From Nitrobacter sp039808345 (GTDB lineage: Bacteria > Pseudomonadota > Alphaproteobacteria > Rhizobiales > Xanthobacteraceae), in assembly GCF_047824785.1 (NCBI RefSeq), contig NZ_CP181167.1:806001-870000 (forward strand): a stretch of 64,000 nucleotides of DNA, given 5' to 3'. This document shows, in pieces, positions 16,902-26,596 of the stretch. Numbering within the stretch: the stretch's first letter is position 1; each line of letters opens with the position of its first letter. Under the pieces are notes generated by a model, which saw nothing but the letters and a program-made list of their open reading frames with translations, did no database searches and was not told where the DNA came from. The translations under genes were made by a program, and so were the position numbers.

Positions 16902-17528
16902 ATGTTCCAGTTAGTTGCGTTGCGCTGGATGCCGCGTATTTTGGCACTGGCGGTTTGTTTCCTGGCTGTCGTTGCATTTGCGATGCCGGCCTCGGCAAGA
17001 CCTTATCATCGCGCGGGGCATCACGCGCACGCTTATCATTATAAGCACCATCATCATATTCGCCGGCACTACGGGTATCGTCATCACCGATACCGCCACG
17101 CGCGGCGGGCTCACGCGCGCGGGTGGAGGAACGCCAGCGCCGCTCTTACGCCCAAGAGCGGATTTTCGGGTGGCGGTCTGGCTTCGAATATCGTTGCCGA
17201 GGCTCGCCGTTACATCGGGGGCAATCCGACCGGCCGTCGCCGGCTCTGGTGCGCGCGATTCATGAACTTGGTTCTGAAGCGCGCCGGGCATCAGGGGACG
17301 GGCTCCGACATGGCGCGTTCGTTCGCGCATTACGGCCGCCGGGTTTCCGGCCCGCAGGTCGGCGCCATCGCCGTCATGACCCGGCGCGGCGGCGGTGGTC
17401 ATGTCGGCGTCGTCAGCGGTGTCGATCGGCGCGGCAACCCCATCGTCGTGTCCGGCAATCATGGCCGCCGCGTCGCGGAGTCGGTCTATCCGCGCAGCCG
17501 CGTCTACGCCTATGTAGTGCCGCATTGA
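16902..17528 (+). CDS. Secreted CHAP/TIGR02594-type protein with His-rich N-terminus
   Basis: A protein of 208 residues. A signal peptide (residues ~1-32, ending PASA) is followed by a striking His/Tyr/Arg-rich segment (residues ~33-75, including YHYKHHHHIRRH). The C-terminal ~115 residues fit the TIGR02594/CHAP-like cysteine hydrolase fold: Cys in LWCARFMN, His in GGGHVGVVSG, then VVSGNHG. Such domains cleave peptidoglycan amide bonds in the envelope. AGGGGAG five bases before ATG 16902 supports this start. The His-rich region may bind metal or simply be low complexity. Confidence 0.82.
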   Translation: MFQLVALRWMPRILALAVCFLAVVAFAMPASARPYHRAGHHAHAYHYKHHHHIRRHYGYRHHRYRHARRAHARGWRNASAALTPKSGFSGGGLASNIVAEARRYIGGNPTGRRRLWCARFMNLVLKRAGHQGTGSDMARSFAHYGRRVSGPQVGAIAVMTRRGGGGHVGVVSGVDRRGNPIVVSGNHGRRVAESVYPRSRVYAYVVPH

Positions 17529-17529
17529 A

Positions 17530-17564
17530 GCAAAACGGAACGGACGTTGTCCGTGCCGTTTTGC
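17530..17564. terminator. Bidirectional hairpin between convergent genes
   Basis: GCAAAACGG pairs with CCGTTTTGC, and inside it ACGGAC pairs with GTCCGT around loop GTT. The A and T runs within the arms let it work for both the CHAP gene and the opposing MOSC gene. Confidence 0.8.
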
Positions 17565-17594
17565 CTTTGCCTGACATGCTTTGCTCGAAACGCC

Positions 17595-18371
17595 CTATTC
17601 CCGAAACGTTTCGATTCTGTCCTCGATCCTGACCGTGCCGCCGGTAACGACTTCCGCATAGATCCCGCAGTCGCGATGTCCCAGCGTTCCCGCCAGCGCG
17701 TTCGGAATGTCGAGATCGCGCGCCCCGGTTTCGGGGTCGACGTTGGTGGCGGTGCAGCGGACAATCCGCTTGACCACCTTGAGCCTGATGTCTCCGATCG
17801 CGAGCGTGTGGCCGAGCAGGTCGAGTTCGCTCCAGGCCGGCCAGCCACGGACGTACAGGTTGGCGCGGAAGCGGAGCGGGTGAACCGGCTGACCCACCAT
17901 TTGTTCGATCGCGGCGACGCTGCCGAGATTGATGATCGAGACCACTTTCCTTGCGACGTCCGAAAAGCTGTGTCCGTTGCCGACGAGAAGTCGAGGCGGC
18001 CCTCTCAGCTCTTGCGCGAAGTTCGCCGCGAAGAACCGTTCAACCGCGGCGCGGCCCTCCGCCGTGCCGAGGTCGGCGCGCGCCGCCTCCTCGCCGTCCG
18101 CCAGGATTGTCAGGACGCCGCTGGCGTCGTCATAGCGGCTGTCGAGCGTGGCGAGCCGCTCGTCGCGCATCAGCATCAGAAACCTGGACTTTGGAAAATA
18201 CCGGGGCGCGGCAGGATCGAATCCGGTCGGACCGTTCTCGATCGCATAGGAGCGGTCACCGGGAACGGTTCCGCCGGGGGTCAGGACAGCGTGTTGCAGA
18301 GGCTCGGCGGACAGGCCTTTGACGGGATAGCGGTAAAGCGCTGCAACGGTCGCCTTGGAAGATCCGGACAT
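17595..18371 (-). CDS. MOSC domain-containing protein
   Basis: A protein of 258 residues. The N-terminal MOSC_N beta-barrel part starts ALYRYPVKGLSAEPL and includes PGDRSYAI. The MOSC domain follows from about residue 120 with FRANLYVRGWPAWSELDL. The Cys-bearing motif IVRCTATNVDPETG is equivalent to the active-site region of YiiM/YcbX and mARC-type molybdenum-cofactor carriers, and GHRDCGIYAEV is near the end. Such proteins bind Moco or take part in N-hydroxylated base detoxification. It is a single gene, divergent from clpB. Confidence 0.85.
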   Translation of the reverse strand: MSGSSKATVAALYRYPVKGLSAEPLQHAVLTPGGTVPGDRSYAIENGPTGFDPAAPRYFPKSRFLMLMRDERLATLDSRYDDASGVLTILADGEEAARADLGTAEGRAAVERFFAANFAQELRGPPRLLVGNGHSFSDVARKVVSIINLGSVAAIEQMVGQPVHPLRFRANLYVRGWPAWSELDLLGHTLAIGDIRLKVVKRIVRCTATNVDPETGARDLDIPNALAGTLGHRDCGIYAEVVTGGTVRIEDRIETFRE

Positions 18372-18588
18372 GATGCTCCTTACAAGATTCCCGCGAGGCT
18401 TGTCATCGGCACTGTCTCAACGCCCCTTCATTTTCTGGGAGGCTATTCCTACATCTGCCGCAGGCCGAATTGAACGATTCCGCGAGCCGGTCGCTGCCGG
18501 TTGAGGAATGTCGATGCGGCCGGCGTAGGCAACGAGGATGCTGCTTTCTGTGCTTTCGGGGCAGGAGCGGCAGGCCGGGGAGGTTCCC

Positions 18589-21225
18589 ATGAACATTGAA
18601 AAATATACCGAGCGGGTGCGCGGGTTCATCCAGTCGGCGCAATCGCTGGCGATGCGCGAAGGCCACCAGCAGTTCACGCCGCTTCATATTCTGAAGGTGC
18701 TGCTCGATGACAGCGAAGGTCTGGCGGGAAGCCTGATCGACCGCGCCGGCGGCAATTCGCGCGCGATCCTGAAGGCGACGGAAGCCGCTCTCGACAAGAT
18801 GCCGAAGGTGTCGGGCGCTGGAGCGGGCCAGATTTATCTCGCGCCGGCGACGGCGCGCGCGTTCGATGCCGCGGAACAGGCGGCCGAGAAGGCCGGCGAC
18901 AGTTTTGTCACCGTGGAACGGCTGTTGCAGGCTTTGTCGCTCGACAAGGACAGCGACGCGTTCAAATTGCTGAAGGACGGCGGGGTCACGCCGCAGACCC
19001 TCAATGCGGCGATCAGCGCGCTTCGCAAAGGACGGACCGCGGATAGCGCCACGGCGGAAAACGCCTATGACGCGTTGAAGAAATACGCGCGCGATCTGAC
19101 CCAGGCGGCGCGCGAGGGCAAGCTCGATCCGGTGATCGGCCGCGACGAGGAGATCCGCCGGACGATTCAAGTTTTGTCGCGGCGTACCAAGAACAATCCG
19201 GTGCTGATCGGCGAGCCCGGCGTCGGCAAGACCGCGATCGCGGAAGGGCTGGCGCTGCGCATCGTCAACGGCGACGTGCCGGAAAGCCTGAAGGACAAGA
19301 AGCTGCTCGCCCTCGACCTCGGGTCGATGATCGCGGGCGCGAAATATCGCGGCGAGTTCGAGGAGCGGCTCAAGGCGGTGCTGCAGGAGGTGACCGCCTC
19401 CGACGGCGGCATCGTCCTGTTCATCGACGAGATGCACACGCTGATCGGCGCCGGCAAGGCCGATGGCGCCATGGACGCTTCCAATCTGCTGAAGCCGGCG
19501 CTGGCGCGCGGCGAACTGCATTGCGTGGGAGCGACCACGCTCGACGAGTATCGCAAGCATGTCGAAAAGGATGCGGCGCTGGCCAGGCGCTTTCAGCCGA
19601 TCTTCGTATCTGAGCCGACGGTCGAGGATACCGTCTCGATCCTGCGCGGTCTCAAGGACAAGTATGAGCAGCATCACGGCGTCCGCATCGCCGATAGCGC
19701 GCTGGTCGCGGCCGCCACGCTCTCCCACCGTTATATCACCGACCGTTTCCTGCCCGACAAGGCGATCGATCTGGTGGATGAGGCGGCGGCGCGGCTCAAG
19801 ATGCAGGTCGATTCCAAGCCGGAAGAACTCGATTCGCTCGACCGCGAGATCGTGCGGCTGAAGATCGAGCAGGAGGCGCTGAAGAAGGAGAACGACGCCG
19901 GCTCCAGAACGCGTCTTGAGAACCTTGAAAAAGAACTGGCCGATCTGGAAAAGCGGTCGGCGGATCTGACCTCGCGCTGGAACGCCGAAAAGAACAAGCT
20001 GTCGGACGCCGCCAAGCTCAAGAGCGAGCTTGATCAGGCGCGGATCGAACTCGCCAACGCGCAGCGGCGCGGCGAATATCAGATAGCGGGCGAACTGGCC
20101 TATGGGCGGATTCCCGAACTCGAAAAGCGTTTGCAGAGCATCGAGACCGGCGAAAGCAATACGATGATGAATGAAACCGTGACGGCGGACAGCATCGCCC
20201 AGGTGGTGTCGCGATGGACCGGCGTTCCCGTCGACAAGATGCTCGAGGGCGAGAAGGAAAAGCTGCTGCGCATGGAGGAAAGCCTGGCGGCGCGCGTCGT
20301 TGGGCAGGGGGAAGCCGTGCGCGCGGTGTCAACCGCGGTGCGGCGCGCGCGCGCCGGTTTGCAGGACCCCAACCGACCCATGGGCTCGTTCATGTTCCTG
20401 GGGCCGACCGGCGTCGGCAAGACCGAACTGACCAAGGCGCTCGCTGCCTATCTGTTCGACGATGAGACGGCGATGGTCCGCGTCGATATGTCGGAATATA
20501 TGGAGAAGCACTCGGTGGCGCGGCTGATCGGCGCGCCTCCCGGCTATGTCGGTTACGACGAGGGAGGCGCGCTGACCGAGGCGGTGCGGCGGCGTCCCTA
20601 TCAGGTCGTGCTGTTCGACGAGATCGAGAAGGCGCATCCGGACGTGTTCAACGTGCTGTTGCAGGTGCTCGACGATGGCCGCCTGACCGACGGACAGGGC
20701 CGCACGGTGGATTTCCGCAACACGTTGATCATCATGACGTCGAACCTCGGTTCGGAATTCCTGGTCAATCAGCCGGAAGGGGAAGACACCGGCGCGGTGC
20801 GCGAGCAGGTGATGGAGATGGTGCGCGGGCATTTTCGTCCGGAGTTTCTCAACCGCGTCGACGAGATCATCCTGTTCCATCGGTTGCAGAAGAGCGAGAT
20901 GGGCCGGATCGTGGAAATTCAGTTCTCAAGGCTGCAAAAGCTGCTGGAGGATCGCAAGATCGTGCTCGATCTCGACGCCGCGGCGCGCGACCGGCTGGCC
21001 GAGAAAGGCTGGGATCCCGCCTACGGCGCACGGCCGCTCAAGCGCGTGATTCAGCGCAGCGTGCAGGACCCGCTGGCTGAAATGATCCTGGCTGGCGCCA
21101 TCCGCGACGGCGACCGGGTCGCGATTTCGGTCAAGGACGGCGTGCTCACATTCAATGGCGAGGCGCCGCCGAGGGTCGATATCGAGCCATTCGCGCCGCC
21201 GATGTCCAGGCGCAGGCTGCACTGA
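18589..21225 (+). CDS. clpB: ATP-dependent chaperone ClpB
   Basis: An 878-residue Hsp100 disaggregase. The N-domain has two Clp_N repeats (residues ~1-145). AAA-1 has Walker A GEPGVGKTA and Walker B VLFIDEMHT. A coiled-coil middle domain follows (residues ~410-525, charged, with KKEN and LEKELADLEKR). AAA-2 has GPTGVGKTE and VVLFDEIEKAHPD. The long middle domain separates ClpB from ClpA/ClpC. With DnaK/DnaJ it resolubilises aggregates after heat stress. ATG 18589 (MNIEKYTERV) is the usual family start; the frame extends 17 codons further upstream without support. Confidence 0.96.
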   Translation: MNIEKYTERVRGFIQSAQSLAMREGHQQFTPLHILKVLLDDSEGLAGSLIDRAGGNSRAILKATEAALDKMPKVSGAGAGQIYLAPATARAFDAAEQAAEKAGDSFVTVERLLQALSLDKDSDAFKLLKDGGVTPQTLNAAISALRKGRTADSATAENAYDALKKYARDLTQAAREGKLDPVIGRDEEIRRTIQVLSRRTKNNPVLIGEPGVGKTAIAEGLALRIVNGDVPESLKDKKLLALDLGSMIAGAKYRGEFEERLKAVLQEVTASDGGIVLFIDEMHTLIGAGKADGAMDASNLLKPALARGELHCVGATTLDEYRKHVEKDAALARRFQPIFVSEPTVEDTVSILRGLKDKYEQHHGVRIADSALVAAATLSHRYITDRFLPDKAIDLVDEAAARLKMQVDSKPEELDSLDREIVRLKIEQEALKKENDAGSRTRLENLEKELADLEKRSADLTSRWNAEKNKLSDAAKLKSELDQARIELANAQRRGEYQIAGELAYGRIPELEKRLQSIETGESNTMMNETVTADSIAQVVSRWTGVPVDKMLEGEKEKLLRMEESLAARVVGQGEAVRAVSTAVRRARAGLQDPNRPMGSFMFLGPTGVGKTELTKALAAYLFDDETAMVRVDMSEYMEKHSVARLIGAPPGYVGYDEGGALTEAVRRRPYQVVLFDEIEKAHPDVFNVLLQVLDDGRLTDGQGRTVDFRNTLIIMTSNLGSEFLVNQPEGEDTGAVREQVMEMVRGHFRPEFLNRVDEIILFHRLQKSEMGRIVEIQFSRLQKLLEDRKIVLDLDAAARDRLAEKGWDPAYGARPLKRVIQRSVQDPLAEMILAGAIRDGDRVAISVKDGVLTFNGEAPPRVDIEPFAPPMSRRRLH

Positions 21226-21239
21226 CGCGTCTGCCATGT

Positions 21240-21259
21240 CTTCCCGCATCCGCGGGAAG
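21240..21259 (+). terminator. Hairpin after clpB
   Basis: CTTCCCGC pairs perfectly with GCGGGAAG across loop ATCC, 15 bases after the clpB stop. There is no clear T-run, so termination is only probable. Confidence 0.5.
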
Positions 21260-21327
21260 GGTTGACGCCGTTACCACGCGAATCCCATGAATGCCCCCGG
21301 CGCAATTCTAAAAAAGACCCGGATCGT

Positions 21328-21341
21328 GAAATAATTATTTC
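21328..21341. promoter_or_regulatory. Perfect AT-rich palindrome upstream of cysJ
   Basis: GAAATAATTATTTC is a perfect 14-base palindrome in an AT-rich island of the 309-base clpB-cysJ gap, about 194 bases before cysJ. It stands out from the GC-rich surroundings and could be an operator for sulfur regulation. The regulator is unknown. No gene is seen in the gap. Confidence 0.4.
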
Positions 21342-21534
21342 GTTCTGGCTGCTCATGGAGAGGTATTATTCTTTGTTTTCAATAATGCTTGTTTTCTTCG
21401 GCGAACCAGCCCTATTCAAAGGGCCGAATTGTCGAAGCGGATGCAGTGGCTTTCCATTTCGTGCGGCGTCTCGACCAGACCTGTGAAGTGTCAATCGTGG
21501 CGGCCGGCAGTTCGCTCCCGAGGTTTTGCTTGCG

Positions 21535-23364
21535 ATGACAAAATTGGAATTTCCAGGTTCAGCACTCACGACGGATCAGTGGACGCAGGTCAACCAGCTC
21601 GCGACGTCTCTCAGTCATGAACAGGCGATCTGGATCAGCGGCTATTTCGCGGGTCTCAGTCATCGGGCTCGGGCTGGCGCTGCGGCAGGGGAGATCGCGG
21701 AGCTTGCACCGCCTTCGCAGGGCAGCGCCGCCGGCGCAGCTGCGACGCGGCTCCTGACGGTCCTGTTCGCAAGCGAGACCGGAAACAGCAAGACTCTCGC
21801 GAAGGCGCTGGTCGACAAGGCCACAGCCCAGGGAATCCAGGCGCGTCTCGCCGATATGGCGGAGTACAAGACGCGCGGCCTCAAGGACGAGCAGGACCTA
21901 CTCGTCATCACCAGCACCCACGGCGAGGGTGATGCGCCGCAGACAGCCGTCGGTTTCTTCGAGTTTCTGGAGAGCCGCAAGGCCCCCAAGCTGCCGCAAC
22001 TGCGCTTTGCGGTGCTGGCGCTGGGCGATTCGACCTATGAAAAATATTGCGAGGCCGGCAAGCGGATCGACCGGCGGCTGGAGGAACTGGGGGCGCAGCG
22101 CCTTGCCGATCGCGTCGACTGCGATGTCGATTATGAGGATGCCGCGGAAGCGTGGATATCGACGGTCATAGCCGATCTCGCGCCCGCCGCGCAGGCGTCC
22201 GTCTCCGCTCCGGTCGTGGCGCGCGGCGATGCGCCGCCGTCAGCGGTATTCGACAAGAAGAATCCGTTTCAGGCCGCCGTCATCGACAATATCGTGCTGA
22301 CTGGGCGCGGATCGACCAAGGAAACGCGCCACATCGAATTGTCTCTGGCGGATTCGGGCTTGATCTATCAGCCGGGGGATGCGCTCGGCGTGGCGCCGCG
22401 TAACGATCCGGCGCTGGTGGAAGCCGTGCTTGAGAAACTGTCGCTGTCCGCCGATAGCTCCATAACGGTGAAGCAGGGTACGATAAGCCTCGGCGAGGCG
22501 CTGGGCGGAACGTTCGAGATCACGGCGCTCACGCCGCGTTTTCTCGATCATTGGGCCGAGATCACCGGCTCCGATGAACTGCAGGCGTTGCGCGCGCCTG
22601 ATCAAAAGGAGGCGCGCGCCGCCTTCCTGCACAATCATCACATCCTCGATGTCGTCGGCCGGTTTCCGGCGCCGGGCATCGACGCCGCAAAGTTCGTTGC
22701 GGGTCTTCGGCCGTTGCAGCCGCGGCTCTACTCGATCGCCTCGAGCCTCGCCGCCGCTCCGGACGAGGCGCATCTTACGGTCAGCACGGTGCGTTATGCG
22801 CTGCACGACGTGCCGCGCACCGGCGTCGCATCCGGCTATCTCGCGTCGCGCACCGAGGTGGACGCCACGATCCCGGTCTATATCCAGTCCAACGATCACT
22901 TCCATCTGCCCGATGACGATGTGCCGATCCTGATGATCGGCGCCGGCACCGGCGTCGCGCCGTACCGCGCTTTCATGCAGGAACGTGAGGCCCGCGGCGC
23001 GTCCGGCCGGTCATGGCTGTTTTTCGGTGAGCGCAATTTCCGCAGCGACTTCCTCTATCAGGTCGAGTGGCAGGAGCTGATCAAGAACGGCGTGCTGAGC
23101 CGGCTCGATCTGGCGTTCTCGCGGGACGCCGCGCCCAAGACCTATGTGCAGGATCGTCTGCGCCGGCAGGGGCGTGATGTCTACGCATGGCTCGAGGAAG
23201 GCGCGTATCTCTACGTTTGCGGCGATAGCGCCCACATGGCGCCTGATGTTCATGCGGCGTTGACTGATATCGTTGCCGAACATGGCGGTCTCGACCGTGA
23301 CGAGGCCGGCGCCTATCTCTCGGCGCTGCAGCGTGATCGCCGTTATCGGCTCGACGTTTATTGA
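21535..23364 (+). CDS. cysJ: Sulfite reductase (NADPH) flavoprotein alpha-component
   Basis: A protein of 609 residues from ATG 21535. The N-terminal ~50 residues resemble E. coli CysJ (LTTDQWTQVNQLATSLS; WISGYFAGLS). A flavodoxin domain follows (residues ~75-215, VLFASETGNSKTLAKAL), then an FAD-binding domain (RLYSIASSLAAAP, the RxYS motif). The NADPH-binding part has IGAGTGVAPYRAFMQER and LFFGERN, ending in YRLDVY, the typical C-terminus. It passes electrons from NADPH to CysI for reduction of sulfite to sulfide. cysI starts 8-11 bases downstream. Confidence 0.93.
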   Translation: MTKLEFPGSALTTDQWTQVNQLATSLSHEQAIWISGYFAGLSHRARAGAAAGEIAELAPPSQGSAAGAAATRLLTVLFASETGNSKTLAKALVDKATAQGIQARLADMAEYKTRGLKDEQDLLVITSTHGEGDAPQTAVGFFEFLESRKAPKLPQLRFAVLALGDSTYEKYCEAGKRIDRRLEELGAQRLADRVDCDVDYEDAAEAWISTVIADLAPAAQASVSAPVVARGDAPPSAVFDKKNPFQAAVIDNIVLTGRGSTKETRHIELSLADSGLIYQPGDALGVAPRNDPALVEAVLEKLSLSADSSITVKQGTISLGEALGGTFEITALTPRFLDHWAEITGSDELQALRAPDQKEARAAFLHNHHILDVVGRFPAPGIDAAKFVAGLRPLQPRLYSIASSLAAAPDEAHLTVSTVRYALHDVPRTGVASGYLASRTEVDATIPVYIQSNDHFHLPDDDVPILMIGAGTGVAPYRAFMQEREARGASGRSWLFFGERNFRSDFLYQVEWQELIKNGVLSRLDLAFSRDAAPKTYVQDRLRRQGRDVYAWLEEGAYLYVCGDSAHMAPDVHAALTDIVAEHGGLDRDEAGAYLSALQRDRRYRLDVY

Positions 23365-23371
23365 GGCCAGT

Positions 23372-25105
23372 TTGGTGGACGCAAAGACACAACCCGATCG
23401 CAGCCGCGATGTTTCCCAGCCGCTTGACAAGCTCGGGCCGGACGAGACGCTGAAGGCCAATAGCGACTATCTGCGCGGCACGATCAAGCAGAGCCTGGCC
23501 GACGAGATCACGTCGGCGGTGACGGCGAACGACGCCAAGCTGATGAAGTTCTTCGGAATCTATCAGCAGGACGACCGGGATATCCGCGACGAGCGCCGGC
23601 GTCAGAAACTGGAAGCGGCGTTCTCGTTCATGGTGCGCGTGCGGCTGCCGGGTGGTGTGTGCAGTCCCGGCCAGTGGCTGAAACTCGACGAGCTTGCGCG
23701 CAACTACGCGGGCGACACGCTGCGGCTGACCACGCGCCAGACGTTCCAGTTCCACCGCGTCATGAAGGATAACCTGCGCAGCCTGATCCAGGGACTGCGC
23801 GATATCCTGCTCGACACCAGGGCGGCCTGCGGCGACGACACCCGCGGCGTCATGAGCACCGTCAATCCCGATCTGTCGAAGCTGCACGCCGAGGTTTATG
23901 CGCTCGCCAAACGCGCGAGCGACCACGCGGTGCACAGGACCGGCGCCTACAAGGAAATCTGGTACGAAGCCGAGCGCGAGCAAACCGACGGGCCGGAGGA
24001 GCCGTTCTACGGACACACCTACATGCCGCGGAAGTTCAAGATCGGCTTCGCGATCCCGCCCAGCAACGATATCGACGTCTACGGCCAGGACCTAGGCTTC
24101 ATCGCCATCGCGCAGCGCGGCAAGCTGAAGGGCTTCAACGTCGCCATCGGAGGCGGCCTCGGTCGGACCGATCAGTCGCCGAAGACCTATCCTCGCCTGG
24201 CCAGCGTGATCGGTTATATCGACGCGGACAAGCTGTTTCCGACGATCGACGCGGTGATGTCGGTCCAGCGCGATTATGGCGACCGTCTCGACCGCCTGCA
24301 CGCCCGATTCAAATACACCATCGATGAAAAGGGCCTCGACTGGATCAAGGCGGAAACCGAACGCCGTCTCGGCTTCGCGCTCAAGCCCGAGCAACCCTAC
24401 GCCTTCACCTCGAACGGTGATCCGCTCGGTTGGGTCAAGGGTGAGGATGGTCGCGAGCATTGCGTCCTGTTCATCCAGAACGGCCGCGTGATCAATGCGC
24501 CGGATCATCCGATGATGGATGGCTTGCGCGCCATCGCGCAGGTTCACAAAGGCATGTTCCGCGTTACGCCGAACCAGAATCTCATCATTGCCGATATCGA
24601 TCCCAAGGATCGGCCGGAGATCGAGGCGCTGATGAAGGAGTACGGCCTCGATCAGTTCGAGACCCGCAGCAGCCTGCGCCTCAACTCGATGGCCTGCGTC
24701 GCGCTGCCGACATGCGGTCTGGCGATGGCCGAAAGCGAGCGCTATCTGCCGGATCTCATCACCAAGATCGAGGCGATCCTGAATACTTATGGGTTGAAGG
24801 ACGATCCGATCACCATCCGGATGACCGGATGCCCGAACGGCTGCGCGCGTCCCTATATCGCCGAGATCGGCCTCACCGGCCGCGCGCCTGGCAAGTACAA
24901 TCTCTATCTCGGCGGCGGCTTCCACGGCGAGCGGCTCAACAAGATGTACCTGGAGAATGTCGGCGAACCTGTGATTCTCGAGACGCTCGACAAGACGCTC
25001 GGCCATTATGCCCGCGACCGCAAGCCCGGCGAGCACTTCGGCGATTTCGCCATTCGCGCCGGCTATGTCCCTGAGGTGAAGGAAGGGCGGTTCTTCAACG
25101 ATTGA
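23372..25105 (+). CDS. cysI: Sulfite reductase hemoprotein beta-component
   Basis: About 577 residues from TTG 23372; GTG 23375 is equally possible. GAGG at 23363-23366, overlapping the cysJ stop, would serve either. The siroheme/[4Fe-4S] ligands are present as CVALPTC (CX5C) and CPNGC (CX3C). The N-terminal ferredoxin-like half-domain has TTRQTFQFHRV, and a conserved arginine block is seen in FMVRVRLPGGVCSPGQ. Together with CysJ it reduces sulfite to sulfide in six electron steps. Close spacing indicates one operon. A longer frame from 23273 is shadow inside cysJ. Confidence 0.94.
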   Translation: MVDAKTQPDRSRDVSQPLDKLGPDETLKANSDYLRGTIKQSLADEITSAVTANDAKLMKFFGIYQQDDRDIRDERRRQKLEAAFSFMVRVRLPGGVCSPGQWLKLDELARNYAGDTLRLTTRQTFQFHRVMKDNLRSLIQGLRDILLDTRAACGDDTRGVMSTVNPDLSKLHAEVYALAKRASDHAVHRTGAYKEIWYEAEREQTDGPEEPFYGHTYMPRKFKIGFAIPPSNDIDVYGQDLGFIAIAQRGKLKGFNVAIGGGLGRTDQSPKTYPRLASVIGYIDADKLFPTIDAVMSVQRDYGDRLDRLHARFKYTIDEKGLDWIKAETERRLGFALKPEQPYAFTSNGDPLGWVKGEDGREHCVLFIQNGRVINAPDHPMMDGLRAIAQVHKGMFRVTPNQNLIIADIDPKDRPEIEALMKEYGLDQFETRSSLRLNSMACVALPTCGLAMAESERYLPDLITKIEAILNTYGLKDDPITIRMTGCPNGCARPYIAEIGLTGRAPGKYNLYLGGGFHGERLNKMYLENVGEPVILETLDKTLGHYARDRKPGEHFGDFAIRAGYVPEVKEGRFFND

Positions 25106-25144
25106 GCCGGGGCCTGCGGGCTGATGCCCGCGAACCGGCCTTTG
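25106..25144 (+). terminator. Possible terminator after cysI
   Basis: GCGGGC-TGAT-GCCCGC forms a hairpin enclosed by GCCGG/CCGGC and followed by CTTTGTT, starting at the cysI stop. The T-run is short, so efficiency is uncertain. Confidence 0.45.
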
Positions 25145-25338
25145 TTCGAAGCGAGAAGATGGCGCTGCCCCGTAACGGCGCATCCTCCTTGTAATCCGTG
25201 CGCGGCGAACTGCGCCGGCGTTCCGGAGTCGTTGTGTTTCGACGGAAGTGCTTTAAATAGGCTGGGATCGGCCGGCCGTGATATTCTGCACGGAATCGTC
25301 GCGGATCCGCGCATTTTCATCGAAAGTCCACGAACGTC

Positions 25339-26523
25339 ATGTCCGAATCCATGAATCCGAGAACTATCGCGGCCGCCAACGGCATCGCGGCGGAAGATAC
25401 TTTCGGAGCGGTGACGCCGCCGATCTGTCTGTCGAGCACTTTCACCTGGCCCGGATTCGGGCGCAAAGGTCCGCACGACTATACCCGCACCAGTAATCCC
25501 ACGCGGACGCTGCTGGCGGATACCCTCGCCAAGCTCGAGGGCGGCGCGGGCGCGGTGGTGGTGTCCTCCGGAATGGCGGCGATCGATCTGGTGCTGTCGC
25601 AACTCTCAAGCGATGATACCGTGATCGTGCCGCATGATTGTTACGGCGGCACTCACCGCCTGCTTCTGAACCGCCGCGACCGCGGGCACTTCAAGGTGCG
25701 CTTTGTCGATCAGAACGATCAGGCGGCGCTGGCGTCCGCCTTGAAGGATAAGCCCCGGCTTGTCCTGATCGAGACCCCGAGCAATCCCTTGATGCGCATC
25801 GTCGACATCCGGGCGATCGTCGCTCAGGCGAAAACGGTCGGCGCCAAGGTCGCCGTTGACAATACCTTCCTGTCGCCCGCGCTGCAGCGGCCGATCGCGT
25901 TGGGCGCGGACTTCGTCATTCATTCGACGACGAAATATCTCAATGGCCATTCGGACATCGTCGGCGGCGCCGTGATCTCAGCCGATCCCGCTGACGCCGA
26001 AGCGTTGGAGACCTGGGCCAATATCGTCGGCACGACGGGAGCGCCGTTCGATTCCTTCCTGGCGCTTCGCGGCATCCGCACGCTGTTTCCACGCGTGGAA
26101 TGTCAGCAACGCAACGCGCAGGCGGTTGCCGAGTTTCTTCTCTCGCATCCTCTTGTCGCGGCCTGTCACTATCCGGGGCTGCCGTCGCATTCGGGACATG
26201 CTGTCGCCAAAGCCCAGCAATCCGGATTCGGCGCGATGCTCAGTTTCGAGCTGAGAGGAGGCGAGGTGGAAGCTGGCCGCTTTGTAGAAGCGGTGCGGCT
26301 TTTCTGCTTCGCGGAATCGCTCGGCGGCACCGAGAGCCTGGTGGCTCATCCGGCCACGATGACCCATGCCGGAATGTCGGAAGAAGCGCGCAAGGCCGCC
26401 GGGATCACCAGCGGTCTTATCCGGCTTTCGATCGGCCTGGAGGATGCCGCTGATCTGATCGCCGATCTGGATCAGGCTCTTGCCACGATCGATCGACCAG
26501 TTCGATCGAAGGCGAGCGCCTGA
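25339..26523 (+). CDS. metB: Cystathionine gamma-synthase/lyase-type PLP enzyme
   Basis: A 394-residue Cys/Met-metabolism PLP-dependent enzyme. The Schiff-base Lys is in HSTTKYLNGHSD (about residue 200). Other motifs are YTRTSNPTR, SGMAAIDLVLSQL, ETPSNPLMRIVD and VDNTFLSP, and the C-terminal SxGLED block is SIGLEDAADLIADLD. Members act as cystathionine gamma-synthase, gamma-lyase or beta-lyase, and sequence alone does not decide. Since acetylhomoserine is made by the metX of this window, trans-sulfuration in methionine/cysteine metabolism is likely. It is a single gene ended by a bidirectional terminator. Confidence 0.85.
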   Translation: MSESMNPRTIAAANGIAAEDTFGAVTPPICLSSTFTWPGFGRKGPHDYTRTSNPTRTLLADTLAKLEGGAGAVVVSSGMAAIDLVLSQLSSDDTVIVPHDCYGGTHRLLLNRRDRGHFKVRFVDQNDQAALASALKDKPRLVLIETPSNPLMRIVDIRAIVAQAKTVGAKVAVDNTFLSPALQRPIALGADFVIHSTTKYLNGHSDIVGGAVISADPADAEALETWANIVGTTGAPFDSFLALRGIRTLFPRVECQQRNAQAVAEFLLSHPLVAACHYPGLPSHSGHAVAKAQQSGFGAMLSFELRGGEVEAGRFVEAVRLFCFAESLGGTESLVAHPATMTHAGMSEEARKAAGITSGLIRLSIGLEDAADLIADLDQALATIDRPVRSKASA

Positions 26524-26565
26524 ATCGCGACGCCGGAGTCATCCTCAGGACAAACAAGCAAGAAA

Positions 26566-26591
26566 AACGCGGAGCCGGCTGGCTCCGCGTT
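26566..26591. terminator. Bidirectional intrinsic terminator
   Basis: AACGCGGAGCC pairs perfectly with GGCTCCGCGTT across loop GGCT. An A-run lies before it (AAGAAAAA), giving a T-run on the minus strand. It serves metB and the convergent BA14K gene. Confidence 0.85.
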
Positions 26592-26596
26592 AATTA

